A DNA stretch of 64,000 bases. It comes from Todiramphus chloris collaris. Lineage: Eukaryota; Chordata; Aves; Coraciiformes; Alcedinidae. Below are positions 1 to 10,990 of the stretch, in pieces. The translations under genes and the position numbers were made by a program. The DNA is taken from contig JANVCC010000120.1 of NCBI GenBank assembly GCA_025345505.1, positions 3,555,775 to 3,619,774 on the forward strand. The letters run 5' to 3'. The notes beneath the pieces were generated by a model that worked only from the letters and a program-made list of their open reading frames with translations, did not search any database and had not been told where the DNA came from. How positions within the stretch are numbered: the stretch's first letter is position 1; each line of letters opens with the position of its first letter.

Positions 1-56
1 CCTTCCTTTTCCTTCCTTTTCCTTCCTTTTCCTTCCTTTTCCTTCCTTTCCTTTTT
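1..56. repeat. Pyrimidine microsatellite, CCTTCCTTTT unit
   Basis: Four exact 10-base CCTTCCTTTT units and a fifth diverged one occupy the left edge and probably continue outside the window. It is a pure C/T tract on this strand and a simple repeat with no sign of function. Confidence 0.95.
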
Positions 57-1002
57 TGTTTTTTAAAGTAAATCCAGTATTTTGGTTCATACCTGGGGGT
101 TAGAATTCCCCAGCCTCCCAGCATTCTTGTTCCTCTCTTTGTGCTCTTTCCAGTTGGCTTATATCTGTTTTGGTGGTGGTTTTTGGTTTTTTTTATGTGG
201 CACCTGAAAATGGCTACAATATTCCAGCTGAGATTTCACCAACACTGAGTTTAGCAAGGTAATTGTCCCGGGTGTCCTACGCAAAGCAGCCTCATTAACA
301 AGTTCTGTGATGTGTTCTCTTTATTGCGCTGACACCAATTCGGTTTGTGATCCATTACAACCACTGCCTTCTGTGCAGTGCTGCTGCCCAGCCAGTTACC
401 CTCCCCCCTTGTCCATTCTCACATCTTGATCCCTGAAAAGAAAACCACCTCAACTGAAAATGTCCTGCCTGAAAACAAGGGAGAGGAAGAGCTGAGGAGG
501 TTTCCCAAATGCACTGTTCTTGAGAACTCCATCAGAAGAGGGGCTGTGAGATGATGTCAGCTGTCAAGATTGCATGGAAATAATGGGGTTTGTTGTTACT
601 CAGAAAGGGATTCTCATTTTGTCCAAAACATGGATGAACTGAAGACACAATTTATGGATGTGAAGCGGCCTCTTGGTCTTTCATTCAGTTATCTGGTCAG
701 AGAACTGGAAAAAAAGAAAAAAAAAATAAGGAAGGGGGGGACAACAAAACAAAACAAAAACTGAAGATGCTTTTTAGCTTCATGTTCCTGCCTGCTGTTA
801 TTTGTAGGAACACAAAGAGGTGGCAGACACAAGAAAGGAGTCTCTGATAAGGTGGAACACTCTGCGTTGGAAATGATCAAAAATATCTCCAGTGGTCAAA
901 GTTAAGAAGAGAAGGGCAGGTATGGTTGGTTTGCTAAAGAAAATTATTGCTAAAGCAGGTATGTTTTGTCTGGAGAGACCTTACATGGAAAGAAGCAGGT
1001 GA
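57..1002. other. Intergenic DNA, nothing recognised
   Basis: This is AT-moderate unique sequence with short A and T runs, for example near 710-728. No reading frame here resembles a known protein, and I see no RNA gene. The longest frames are about 60 codons, as expected by chance. Confidence 0.6.
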
Positions 1003-1558
1003 TCATAGAATGTATTGGGTTGGAAGGGACCTCTAAACGTCATCTAATCCAACCCCCCTACAATAAGCAGGGACATCTCTAACTAGGTCAGACTGCTCAG
1101 AGCCTCATCGAGCCTGGCCTGGAATGTCTCCAGGGATGGGGCCTCCACTACCTCTCTGGGCAACCTATTCCACTGATCTATCACCCTCATATTAAAGAAC
1201 TTTTTCCTAATGTCTCACCTAAATCTACCCTTTTCTAGCTTAAAGCCATTACCCCTTGTCCTCTCACTCCAGACCCCTGTGAACAGCCCCTCCTCTGATT
1301 TCTTAGAGGCCCCTTTCGGGTACTGGAAGGTCGCTGTAAGGTGTCCCCAGAGCCTCCTCTTCTCCAGGCTGAACTACTCCAACTCTCCCAGCCTGCCTTC
1401 ACAGGAGAGCTGCTCCAGCCCTTGTGACTCTCCTCTGGACACGCTCCAACAGGTCCACCTCCTCCTTGTGTTGGAGGCTCCAGAGCTGGACACAGTACTC
1501 CAGGTGAGGTCCCACCAGGGCGGAGCAGAGGGGCAGGATCCCCTCTCTCCATCTGCAA
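1003..1558 (-). mobile_element. CR1 LINE fragment, minus strand
   Basis: The left end reads ATCATAGAATG followed by GGGTTGGAAGGGACCTC, which is the reverse complement of the CR1 3' terminus, so the element lies on the minus strand with its 3' end on the left. The typical CR1 3' blocks follow: a CAACCCCCCT motif, a 'cctggaatgtctccagggat' block, a 'cctcctcttctccaggctga' block and a 'cagagctggacacagtactc' block. It is 5'-truncated at about 1558, as most CR1 copies are, and carries no intact reverse transcriptase. The right boundary is approximate. Confidence 0.93.
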
Positions 1559-1750
1559 TAGGTGATACCTCTTCCTGGTGATGGTGGTTATGATGGAAAG
1601 GAAAAGCCGTTCACAAGAACTAGAAATGCCCTGCGAGCTGTTTACGGTCTGCTGGGGAGGTGCAACACTTCACCTTTACCCTTAGAAAAGCTCATTCTCT
1701 CCACACGACTTGGGGACCATCACCCCAAGTCTCTAATTATCAAATTCCTC

Positions 1751-1801
1751 CTTCCTCTCTTTCTTTCCTTCCTCTCTTTCTTTCCTTCCTCTCTTTCTTT
1801 C
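1751..1801. repeat. 17-bp tandem repeat, 3 exact copies
   Basis: The unit CTTCCTCTCTTTCTTTC is repeated three times without a mismatch at 1751, 1768 and 1785. It is a short pyrimidine-only minisatellite; perfect identity suggests recent expansion. Confidence 0.93.
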
Positions 1802-4800
1802 CATCTCAAACCCATCTCAATGAATGAGGTGGGTTTTTCTTTTTCAATTTTTCTTTCTATCCTTGTTAATTGCTGTTTTACTTCCATATTTGCTTTGTTG
1901 TGTATAATCTCAAGTGCTGCAGTAAATGCAGAATTTGTGATGATGATGATGGATTTCCATGGTGCTTTTCACTGAAGTATCTCAGTACTTTTTAACCACT
2001 GTCAGTGGATCTTCACGATATCGCAGAGAGATTTTCTTCTTGTTTCACTGATGCAAAAGTTCTCCACTGTATGTTCTACAGTAACAATAAACCCATTTTC
2101 ATCTTCCCTTGGTAGATTAATTGTAAGTATCTTCTTCATCAATCATCCAGCAGGTTGCAGGTGACCTTTCCAAGGAGGCTGCTGGTACTGGTGACCCCCT
2201 CTGTGTGGAATTTCCTGACATTGGGTTTGAGGAGCCTCCATTGGCTGCCTCACACCAGATTTGTGGGGCAATCAGATCTCATTTTTTCTATCAGGGCACC
2301 AAGCTGCTGAGTAAAACCAGTCCTTGTGAGTCCAGTAGCACCACTAGAAGGACTCTTTAAAATCTGTTTTTTCTTACAGTAAGACAATCTATTCTAATTA
2401 TCACCTCGAGGGTATTCAGGCCTTTATATGTATTTGGTGCCAAGATAACCCATCAGTTTAAATACTGTGCCCAAGCCATAATCTGTGTATACCAACTGAC
2501 CCTGTCCTATCTCAGCCTTTCTTTCATTGGCGTAGCTGAAATTACACTTGCTCTTTTCTCAAGACAGATTCTTTGCTCTTATAACCACCCTAAAAAAGCC
2601 TTTCCTGGGACTGTTGTAGTTTTTCCATCTCATCCTTGAACATAAACCCAAAATTCAGCAGTTGAGCTGCTGCCGTAACCCTTGGACACGCCTTACCTGG
2701 TCTTTGCATCACATTTGTCATCTTCATTCTTGTGATGTCCGCTCATTCCTGTGACTAAATAATTCTTCTGAATCTCCATCCCTCTCTGTTCACTGTGGGG
2801 AATTCCCAGTTTACAGGAATATTGGCTGTGAGTCCCTGAGTGAGCAGCCGTGGGATCTGCGTTAATCTTATTACTGCATTCCTCCAGTCTGTTCCTCGGG
2901 ATTCCTGTGCTGGTCCAGAACCTCTTCCAGGTCTTCACTTAGGATATTCCAGTCTTCTGCATCTATGCTTTGGGATTTTGTCAGTAACTAGTTACAGCAA
3001 CTCTCTTTTTTTCATCAGTTCCTCATGCTTCCATCACTTAAAAGCAATAAACAGCAGCAGTTCTGAGACCGGTGCTGGAGGAGCCTTTAAACCACTCGCT
3101 CTCTGGCCCAGAAGTTCCCATTTCAACACAATTTAGCATGGTTTTTTTGTTGTTTGGGTTTTTTTACCCACAAAACTTTTCTTGTGCTAATCTTCCTGTT
3201 TTCCAGTTGAACTTGTATTTTAGCACATGGTGCCAGATCAAATGCTTTACTGAATTTTAGGTGGGTGAGATCAACCGTGTTTTCCTTTACCAAGAAAAAT
3301 CTGCTTTCTTATCAAAGAAAGCCATCAGATTTGTCTGGCATGATTGCCTTTGCTAAAACTTTGTTGCATTTTATCTCTTTATTTTCCTCTACATCTTTTT
3401 CCCCTTTCAAGGGCAAAAATAAGTTGTACATCTCACCGAGGTCAGGCTAATTAGTCCCTAATTGTCCAGACGTTACTTTCCAAGTCTTTGGCTCGATTTT
3501 GGTGGGGTTTTTTTTCCCTTTCTCCCCACAGTAGGATGTAAATTTTAGATTATTTTTTGTAGCCCTAGAAGGTGGTGGGAAAAAAAAAAAATCCCTCATT
3601 TGCATCACAACCCAAGTGTAGTGTTTTGTTTGGGTTTTGTTTGTTGGTGAGGTGGGTTTTTTTTGTACTTTGCAAGATGTTGTGGCTCTTGGTGGAGGAA
3701 AAAGTAATGAACTTGGAAGTATTGGAAAGTCCTTTAAAAAAACCCAACTTTTATTATAAGATTGATTATTATTTATTAGAATTATAGGCACTGGCATCCA
3801 GGAGCAACTCGTGCTTCAGCATTATTAACTGTGGTCATTCCTGTGTGGAAACAGAGAGTAAAAGTTTGCTGGTGCTCTATGCAGACGTGTAAGGTAGCCT
3901 TTAAGAAAATACAGTCTAAGAACAGACAAAATAAGTCAAACAATACAACAGGTAGCAAAATTGGGAGGGTCAAGGTTACACGGGGAAGGCTGCAGTGCTC
4001 TGGGTGATCTGAACCCATGCCACTGGAAAAGCTGGGTCATTAACTACGTTTCCTGAAGGTAGGAAAAAATAATATTTGTAAATACCTTTTTTCGTTGAGT
4101 GTGCAGCCACACTCCTTCCAGCCCCTCCAAGGAATACGAATCTCTCTGAGCAGGTTTTGCTCAGGTACCTCGTGATAAAGATAGGAATGTGAGGCCATGA
4201 AATTTGAGTTTTTGTTGTTGTTGTTGTTCTGGGTCTGGGTTTTTTTTTGTGAGATGTACTCAAATCTTTTTATGAATATTTGACAACTGTCTTTTTCTAT
4301 GATTCTTCAGTATGTCTAGAGCTCAGGATTCTGTTTTACAAGGAAACTGAACACTTCTGGCCCGTGCCTTTGTTTCCCTGAAGGTACCTGTGATGGTATC
4401 AGCCTTTAAAAGGAGGTAATGTCACAGAGGTTTCACCATGGGCCTCTTGAAAGCCATTGGTACCCGTTAGATAAAAATGACCGTGTTTCACACTTCCACC
4501 GCTGAACTCTAAAAGTTCTAGCAAAGCCACTCTGCATGTGCTTCCTTTTTTTGTTTTGAATGCAAGTAAATGTCACTGTGCGTAAGAATCTTTGATTCCA
4601 TGTACCTTTGAGCAAGTTTTACAGGACGGAGACCTGAAAAGCAGCAAATCAGCCCCATCCCTGCCCGCAGCCTGCGGTGCGCGCGCAGAGAGCCCTAACG
4701 CTCCCCATGTGGGTTACATTACAGGATTTAGATTTTGAAATACACGTTTACGGGTGACTGCTGAAAGGTAGATAAGTAGAATTTCTGCCTGGCCTGTTCA

Positions 4801-5175
4801 TGATCAAAGGTTTCAAAGCTGGTCAACACCTTGTTTATGGGGAATATTGCAATTGGTTTGTGTTATGAAATTTTCTAGCGGTTATTTGTGCCTGCCTTTG
4901 TACATCTGCAGTGAAGGGGCATTACTGAGTGTTCTCCCCATGGCATGAATATTTAATAGTCGGTGTGTTCTTGCTGTCTTGTGCGTGTGCCTATATGATA
5001 TCAACAAAACCTCTTAAAATCAGTTTTGGCAGGAGATTTTCAACGCACGTCGTACAACTGAGTCACGAGTGACGAAAACTCGGCTATCATAGAATTTCAC
5101 CTCAACTACTAGGCTGGATTTGCCCAACAGTGGTATTTTACAAAGCAGTGTGGATACAGTGAACTACCCTGGGAA
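1802..5175. other. Intergenic DNA, no gene recognised
   Basis: These 3.4 kb contain only short chance reading frames and T-rich or A-rich runs, for example 3582-3592 and a GTT microsatellite near 4210-4228. I checked both strands for protein-like frames and RNA genes and found none I can support. Some of this may be old, unrecognisable repeat sequence. Confidence 0.55.
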
Positions 5176-5308
5176 ATTTTATTTCCCTTTGATCAGAGAT
5201 TTTATTTCCGTTTGATCAGAGATTTTATTTCAGCTGATCAGAGATTTTACTTCCATTGGATCAGAGATTTTATTTCCATTGGATCAGAGATTTTATTTTC
5301 AGAGATTT
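5176..5308. repeat. 23-bp tandem repeat, about 5 copies
   Basis: The unit GATCAGAGATTTTATTTCC plus 3-4 variable bases starts at 5191, 5214, 5236, 5259 and 5282, with half-units on each side. Spacing is 22-23 bases. Each copy contains the palindrome TGATCA or a one-base variant. Copies differ mainly in the linker (GTTT, AGCT, ATTG), which shows stepwise expansion. Confidence 0.92.
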
Positions 5309-6380
5309 GATTCCCAGTACTGATGAAGTGGTGTCTGTTAGAAATCCCCTCACAAAACTCTGTAGCCTGTTCCAAAAGACGATTTTCTTTGTTTTCTCCG
5401 AGGTACAGATACTCATTTTCTTGAGCTAGGAGCTGCTGGTGTGAGTGTTCTGGGCGGATCCTGCAAAGTGCTGAGTCCATGGTTAACTTTAAGGGAGTAT
5501 ATGCTTAAAATCACCGGGGCTGCTGATGTTTAAAATTACACATATACTGAAGTACCCCGATGGCCCCAGGCCAGTAGCTTTTGCATCTTCCAGCAGCCCT
5601 AAGGACCCTACACTGAAGCGCTCACAGCTGAATGGGCTCCCCCCCCCCCCATTTTAAATGTAAGGTTTAAAGCACAAATCCTGACAGCAGTTTAATTAAA
5701 AAAATTACTTCTTTTAACAGCGAGGAAGGCGATAGGCAGCTGATGCTCCTGGTTTCTCTCTGCCTTTCCTGGCACCCAGGCTCGCTCCTCTACAGCGGCA
5801 GCGCAGGGTTTACAGTTTGCAGCCGTGCTCCGTTCCTGCTTTATCCTCTTCCAGCTTTTCCATCTGCTTCATTCTGTTTGGAAAATGGCAATGTAGAATG
5901 TGTTTGGTGTAACCTTAATCCTGACCAGCATCTGGGCTCCGTTTAAAAAAAAAAAAAAGCCATCTACTGCAGGCAAGGTTTCTGTGTACGTTTCCCTGCT
6001 TTAGTGAAACAAAGTTGGGGGGGGGGGGGGGGGAAGAACCAAAAATAACCATAGGAAAAATATGTATTTCTTTTTATGATATTTCTTTTCATGGCCGTGT
6101 TGATTAACAGGTAGGGTTTAATATGCTTCCCTGCTTCTGTGGGTAAACTCGTGCTTGCACTTTTCACCTCACCTCTGTCCTGGCGGGTGTTGTGTCAGGG
6201 GTAAACTGGCTTTGCACCATTTGAGGAAAGGACAGAAAGGAAACTGGAGGTCGTCTTGAAATCTTCTTTCACTGTTAATTACTCACAAATACGTAAAAGT
6301 TAACATTACCATAAAAAAAAAAAAACCATGACAAACTGAGATTCCTGCGTGATGTCTTCTGACATTTGCCCATTAAACTT
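5309..6380. other. Intergenic DNA with homopolymer runs
   Basis: There is no recognisable gene. The stretch holds a C run at 5640-5650, an A run at 5946-5958 and a 17-base G run at 6017-6033. Short frames are interrupted and match nothing I know. Confidence 0.55.
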
Positions 6381-7560
6381 TTACAGGCCTTTCAGAGGTC
6401 CCCGATGAGGAGGAGATTTTATTCAAACACTCCAGAAGAAAGTCACGAAGATGGAGCGGTGGGGACACGGCTGATGCTGCCTCCCCTCTTCCACCGCCCC
6501 TGACCCGACCCCGGGCCGCCCACCAGGGCAGTGGAGCCCGGTACCGCCGGGCTGGCACCCGGGGCCGGGCCGGGAGCCACTTCCCGGGGGCTCCTCCTGT
6601 GATTTGGGGAGAGCCGAGCATGGCTGAAGCCTTTGGAAACGTGGCGTTGGATGTCCCCGGCACCTGGGGACCGCGCACAGCCGCGGTAATTGCGCACCCC
6701 GCGGAGCAGCTTTGTGTTCAGCCGCACGTTGAAAGAGCCGCTCCAGAGCCAGTTCCGATGGCTGGGGTGGGACTGCTCATTACCCAGAGCAGGGTAGCGC
6801 CTGGCAGCCAATTGCGCTTCGCTGGTCGGGGTCCGTGTCCCCCCCCTTGCCATTATTATCATTATTTTTTCCCCCGTTTGATTTTCCCGACCCCGGAGCC
6901 GGCGGTGCTGCCTCTGCCCAGTGCTCCCAGCTCAGGGCTGCTCAACTTCCCGAGCAGCCGCAGAGGTCGCTTCTGAGCAGCATTAAAAGGTGGTGCTATT
7001 TTTTTTTTTTTTTAAATTGTATTTAATTTATTATTATTTCCCCCCTACTTAGGCTCTCAGTCCCTCCCGGCCCGAGTGGAAGAGTGCGTTTAAATCCCCA
7101 ACTCGGATTCCCCAAGTGGTGCCAGGCTGAGCTGCTGTCCTAGCCACCCAGCCACTGCCCTGTCCAGCGCCAACTGCTTCTCCCGGCCTCTGCTCAGAAC
7201 CCAGCAGGTCATTCCCATTTTTAATCGAGTGATATTTTCGGGAACACCGCAGTAAAACCCCAAACTGGGCTGGAAAGCTCGCTCTCGCCAGCAGCTGGCT
7301 CTTGCTTTTCCAATCCACAAATAACAAATAATGAGGGGATTAAAGTCCGGCTCCTCCTTCCGTGGGGTGATTGCTTTAGGTGATCGATGTTTGTCAGCGA
7401 TTTGAGGGTTAATTCAGACCCGTTTATAGCGTTGGGCATTCTGGGTCTGGACAGAGGCGAAGAGCAGGGGTGGTTCTGGAGGGAAGAATTGGCAGCGTGC
7501 ACCTACACAATTGTTTATGTGAATATGGGATGTGTTGGGTATGTGTATGGGCAGCAAATC
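6381..7560. other. CpG-enriched intergenic patch
   Basis: Roughly 6440-7310 is clearly richer in G+C and in CpG than its flanks. Frames of 100-140 codons occur on both strands, but they are explained by GC-rich, stop-poor composition and match nothing I know. The patch could be an upstream regulatory element or a small CpG island. I cannot identify a transcript. Confidence 0.45.
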
Positions 7561-7570
7561 TAGGGAGGGG

Positions 7571-8215
7571 CTTACTTTTATTTGTGGGGGCTTTATTTTT
7601 TTGTTAGAGGGGCCTTTATAGAGTTGGGGGGCTTTCTTTTTTAGTTAGAGGGCCTTTTATTGAGTTGGGGGGGTTCTTTTAGTTAGAGGGGCTTTTATTG
7701 AGTTGGGGGCTTTCTTTTTTAGTTAGAGTGGCCTTTATAGAATTGGGGGGCTTTATTTTTTAGTTAGAGGGCCTTTTATTGAGTTGTGTGGGTCTCTGTT
7801 TTTAGTTAGAGGGGCTTTTATTGAGTTGGGGGGCTCTCATTTTTAGTTAGAGGGGCTTTTATTGAGTTGGGGGGTTCTTTTTTAGTTAGAGGGGCTTTTA
7901 TTGAGTTGGGGGGTTCTTTTGTAGTTAAAGGGCCTTTTATTGAGTTGGGGGCTCTCTTTTTTAGTTAAAGGGGCTTTTATTGAGTGGGGGGGTTCTTTTT
8001 TAGTTAAAGGGGCTTTTATTGAGTTGGGGGGTTTTCTTGTCACTGAAGGGACTTAGTGAGTTTGGGGGCTTTGTTTTTTAGTTGGATGGGCTTGTATTGA
8101 GTTGGGAGGGGCTTTCTTTTTTACTTGGAGGGGCTTTTATTGAGTCAGGGAGCTTTCTTTTTTCAATCGTAGGGCTTTTATTAATTGGGGGGGGGTCTTA
8201 TTTTTAGTTGGGGGA
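7571..8215. repeat. Minisatellite, about 40-bp unit, about 15 copies
   Basis: A diverged tandem array whose typical unit reads AGTTAGAGGGGCTTTTATTG followed by AGTTGGGGGGTTCTTTTTT. About fifteen copies of 38-45 bases can be counted. Central copies (about 7830-8030) are the most alike, and the outer ones are degenerate, as expected if the array grows from its middle. Every copy has two G runs on the + strand (GGGG or GGG, and 5-7 G), giving a regularly spaced G-quadruplex-prone pattern on one strand. Confidence 0.93.
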
Positions 8216-8724
8216 GCCTTTTTTCAGGCGATTTTCCCCCCCGTTCAGAGATGCCAGTTGTAACGTGGTGTTTCACCACTCCCTGGGGAGAAGGGGAACG
8301 GGAGAGGAGCCGGGAGTACCCAGAGTCCCACCTGGTCCTCAGAGCTCGCTGCAATTTCTACTGGAAGGCGTCCCCGCCTTTAATTATTTCCTTTACACAG
8401 CCCTCATCTCCAAGGCCTTTCCTCCGCCGTCTCTAGGAGGCAGCCTTCATCGAGCCAGCAGATAAAAATCTTGGCCAGAAAAAAAAAAAAAAAGAAAAAA
8501 GCGAGAGCACCGAAGGATGTAAACCCCTTGGAAAATTCCACTTCCTGCACAGCACCGCTTGTCCTTGGGTCTCTCGCTCATTCCCATGCTCCTACCAAGG
8601 GATTTCTGCCCGAGGCTACCACACCAACTTTCTAAAGCAAGGCCGTGCTGCAGAGCTCGCTGCTCCTGCAGTTCCTCTCCTCTCTTCCTGCTCCCCTCCA
8701 TTTTATTTCTCTGCTTTGGCTTTT

Positions 8725-8726
<2 letters not shown>

Positions 8727-8774
<48 letters not shown>
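8727..8774. repeat. Poly(T) tract, 48 T
   Basis: Forty-eight consecutive T bases. It does not adjoin a recognisable retrotransposon 3' end on either strand, so it is annotated as a homopolymer rather than a retrocopy tail. Exact length may be uncertain because of sequencing. Confidence 0.95.
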
Positions 8775-8775
<1 letters not shown>

Positions 8776-9150
8776 GTTTGTTTTGGTTTTAATTTTATTT
8801 TCTCCTCTCTTCAGCAGGCTCCCAACTCTCTCTCTCCTGCTGAACTTGCCCGGAACAAAAGGCTCCGTTCCAGATCCAGCCCGCAGTTGCCGCGAGAAAC
8901 TTCCTTGCAAAGCGCTGTCTGTCTGTCTGTCGCTCTGCTCCTGCTCTGCTCCTGCTCTGCTCCGCTCTGCCTCCCTCCCTGCCTCGGGAAAATGGCAGTG
9001 CGAGAGCTCGACGAAAAAAAACTGAAAAAAACCCCTTCTTTTCTCAGCGCCTGCCTCTCTCGCAGCAACCCCCCCTCCCCTCCGCCCTAGTCGTGACGCC
9101 TGAACTCAAACTTCTCTAAAAATACACTTTAGGAGGGCAGAGTTTCAGGT
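8775..9150. other. Mixed intergenic sequence with an 11-bp mini-repeat
   Basis: Pyrimidine-biased sequence that includes three copies of an 11-base CTGCTCTGCTC-type unit near 8934-8970. An AAAATGGCAGTG motif at 8989-9000 resembles the YY1 core (AAnATGGCnGC). No gene is recognised. The YY1 reading is inferred from the motif alone. Confidence 0.45.
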
Positions 9151-9669
9151 TTTACTTTTTTTTTTCCCCCCTTTTTTTTTTTAATTTTTTTTGCTCCACT
9201 CCGCTGAAAAGAGCAGCGAGGGTGGGGGAAGCGCGGAGGGACAGCCCCTAGGAGCCGGGTTTTCTCTTCCCAAGCGAACCCGCTGCTGCTTTCCCCTCCC
9301 TGCACCCTTCCCGAGTACTTGAAACAGAAGAATAGTTCAGCTTCAGTGGGAAAACCCAGGCCCAGCATTGAGGGGCTTTCTCTTTTCGCAGCCTTAAAAG
9401 CCTTTTTTTCCCTCTTTTTTTTTTTTTTTTCCCCCTTTTTTTTTTTTCCCCCTAGTTGTTGTTTTAACTCTTCCGAGCGGGGTTCGCAGGGTACCGCGCT
9501 TGCTCTGCCAGCCCACCCGACGGGTCCCAAAGCTGCTGGCATTCTGGAGATCAGGCGGTTGGCTCCTGATCCAGTGCAGGGGTTTTTACGAACTCCGCTC
9601 CGCGTTTTGGTTCTTTTTTTTCTTCTCTTTTTTTTTTTTTTTTTTTTTCTCTCCCCCTTTTTTTTTTTT
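9151..9669. repeat. Series of long homopyrimidine tracts
   Basis: Three long T/C-only tracts lie at 9151-9192 (apart from two A), 9401-9452 and 9611-9669. They are separated by ordinary GC-balanced sequence. With the 48-T run at 8727 they make four such tracts in one kilobase, all with pyrimidines on the + strand. They could form triplex (H-DNA) structures or nucleosome-poor stretches, but the sequence itself shows only composition. Confidence 0.85.
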
Positions 9670-10389
9670 AAGTAGATTTACTCTTCCTTCTCCGAGCGCT
9701 CAGCACCAGAGCTGCTGTCTGAGGGCGGTTGGGGAGCCCGGTGTGTAGGAAATAAACGCCGTTTTTGCTTCCCCTGCACTTTATGCTTGCGATTCGTCCC
9801 CTTTCCAAACACCGGTCCTGTTTTTCCTGGAATTATTCAATTATTTCCTAACTATTCCAGCTCCAGCCTTATTTCCACTGAGCGCTGCCCCGAAATCCAC
9901 ACCCATCCGCCCCCAAACTTGCTCCTGCTCCACTCCGGGGCTGGCTCGGGTGGGAGATGGAGAGGGGACAAGAGGGGACCATGGGGCAGCGAACTTCCGA
10001 GCCCCCAGCCCCGCTGCCTTTCCCCCACCCCGCGAGGGACGCGCAGGATGCGCGGGGGCTGCGCTGCGCTCCGCGTCCCTTCCTCTCCTCAAACTCCGCT
10101 TCGCTTTTTCCTCCTCCCAGCGAGAGCTGCTAAGATAATGTATTTCCGTGAGTCAGGCCGGCTCCCCTTTTCCTCTCCTAACGCGCATCCAAAGTTTCGC
10201 AGCTCCCTGTCAAATGTTAACAGGAGGCTGGAGCCGGGCAGGGGCTCGGGCCCTTCCCTGCGGAACCTTCGGTGGGGAGCAGCAAAATTCCGCTGACAAT
10301 CCCCGGCTGCCTTCGACTGCGGTCAGCGAATGGACCGAGTTCCCTTCCGCTGAACTCCCCTTGCAGCTCCGAGCCCTCTCCCTGCCCCT
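9670..10389. other. CpG-rich intergenic patch
   Basis: GC-rich sequence with many CpG dinucleotides, densest at about 9940-10330. Frames of up to 169 codons exist, but their proteins are Pro/Arg/Ser-rich and match nothing I know. This could be a distal promoter or enhancer-type CpG patch about 4.4 kb upstream of the ARID1A ATG. Confidence 0.45.
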
Positions 10390-10990
10390 GTGCCATTGTC
10401 AGGGAGCTTATACAATATCTTGACGTTATTTCATGTATTTTATTTTATGTTTTTAAAGAGGATAAACAAGCTTTGTCTTGCACAATGCCCAGCACGTTCG
10501 CCGCTCGCAGCGAACGAGTAGTTCAAATAAAATGAATTTTGGCGGTTATGAAGCTGCAAGGAGAGCGCTTAACCTACATACGACAGCAGCTAAAACACTG
10601 CAAGGCAGGGGCCGGGCAAACATCGTTGTATTTACAGGAAATGTGATGTTCTGTAGCAAAACTCCTCTCAGATAAGCCGAGGTGCAGCAGACAACCTTTC
10701 CTTACTCCATCCCGGGTTTTGCGGCGCGCTCCGTGAATTATAATAGACGGGTCTCTTGTTCTCGGGTCCAGTCTGCGTATCTCAGCACGCTGTGCCGCTC
10801 GGTAAAATGGAAGAGCATCCTCCTTCTCCCAACTACATCAATCGCCTCTCGGCTCGTGCCGTTCCGGCTTAGTTGTGCCGGTTAATACTTTATTAGAGAA
10901 ACTCTGCCTGATTCCCGAAGCAATAATCCAGTCCACGTTTGTAGCGAGTGGAGAGCCTGGGGATAATGATAACTTGTGTGTGTGTGAGCG
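10390..10990. promoter_or_regulatory. Possible conserved noncoding (enhancer-like) block
   Basis: The texture changes here to balanced, non-repetitive sequence without homopolymers or CR1. It is dense in short motif-like words such as TTATACAATATC, GATAA, AACAAGCTTTG and GATAATGATAA. Blocks of this kind 5' of developmental genes are often conserved noncoding elements. No alignment can be run here, so the call rests on appearance only. I see no reading frame or RNA fold that I recognise. Confidence 0.25.

Noticed and set aside
1210..1581. 123-codon plus-strand frame
   Set aside because: It lies within a minus-strand CR1 fragment and is an antisense reading of repeat sequence.
6443..6862. 139-codon minus-strand frame in the upstream CpG patch
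   Set aside because: Overlapping frames of similar length exist on both strands and none is protein-like. Composition explains it.
8559..9090. Frames rich in poly-Phe or poly-Lys
   Set aside because: They are translations of the 48-base T tract and not genes.
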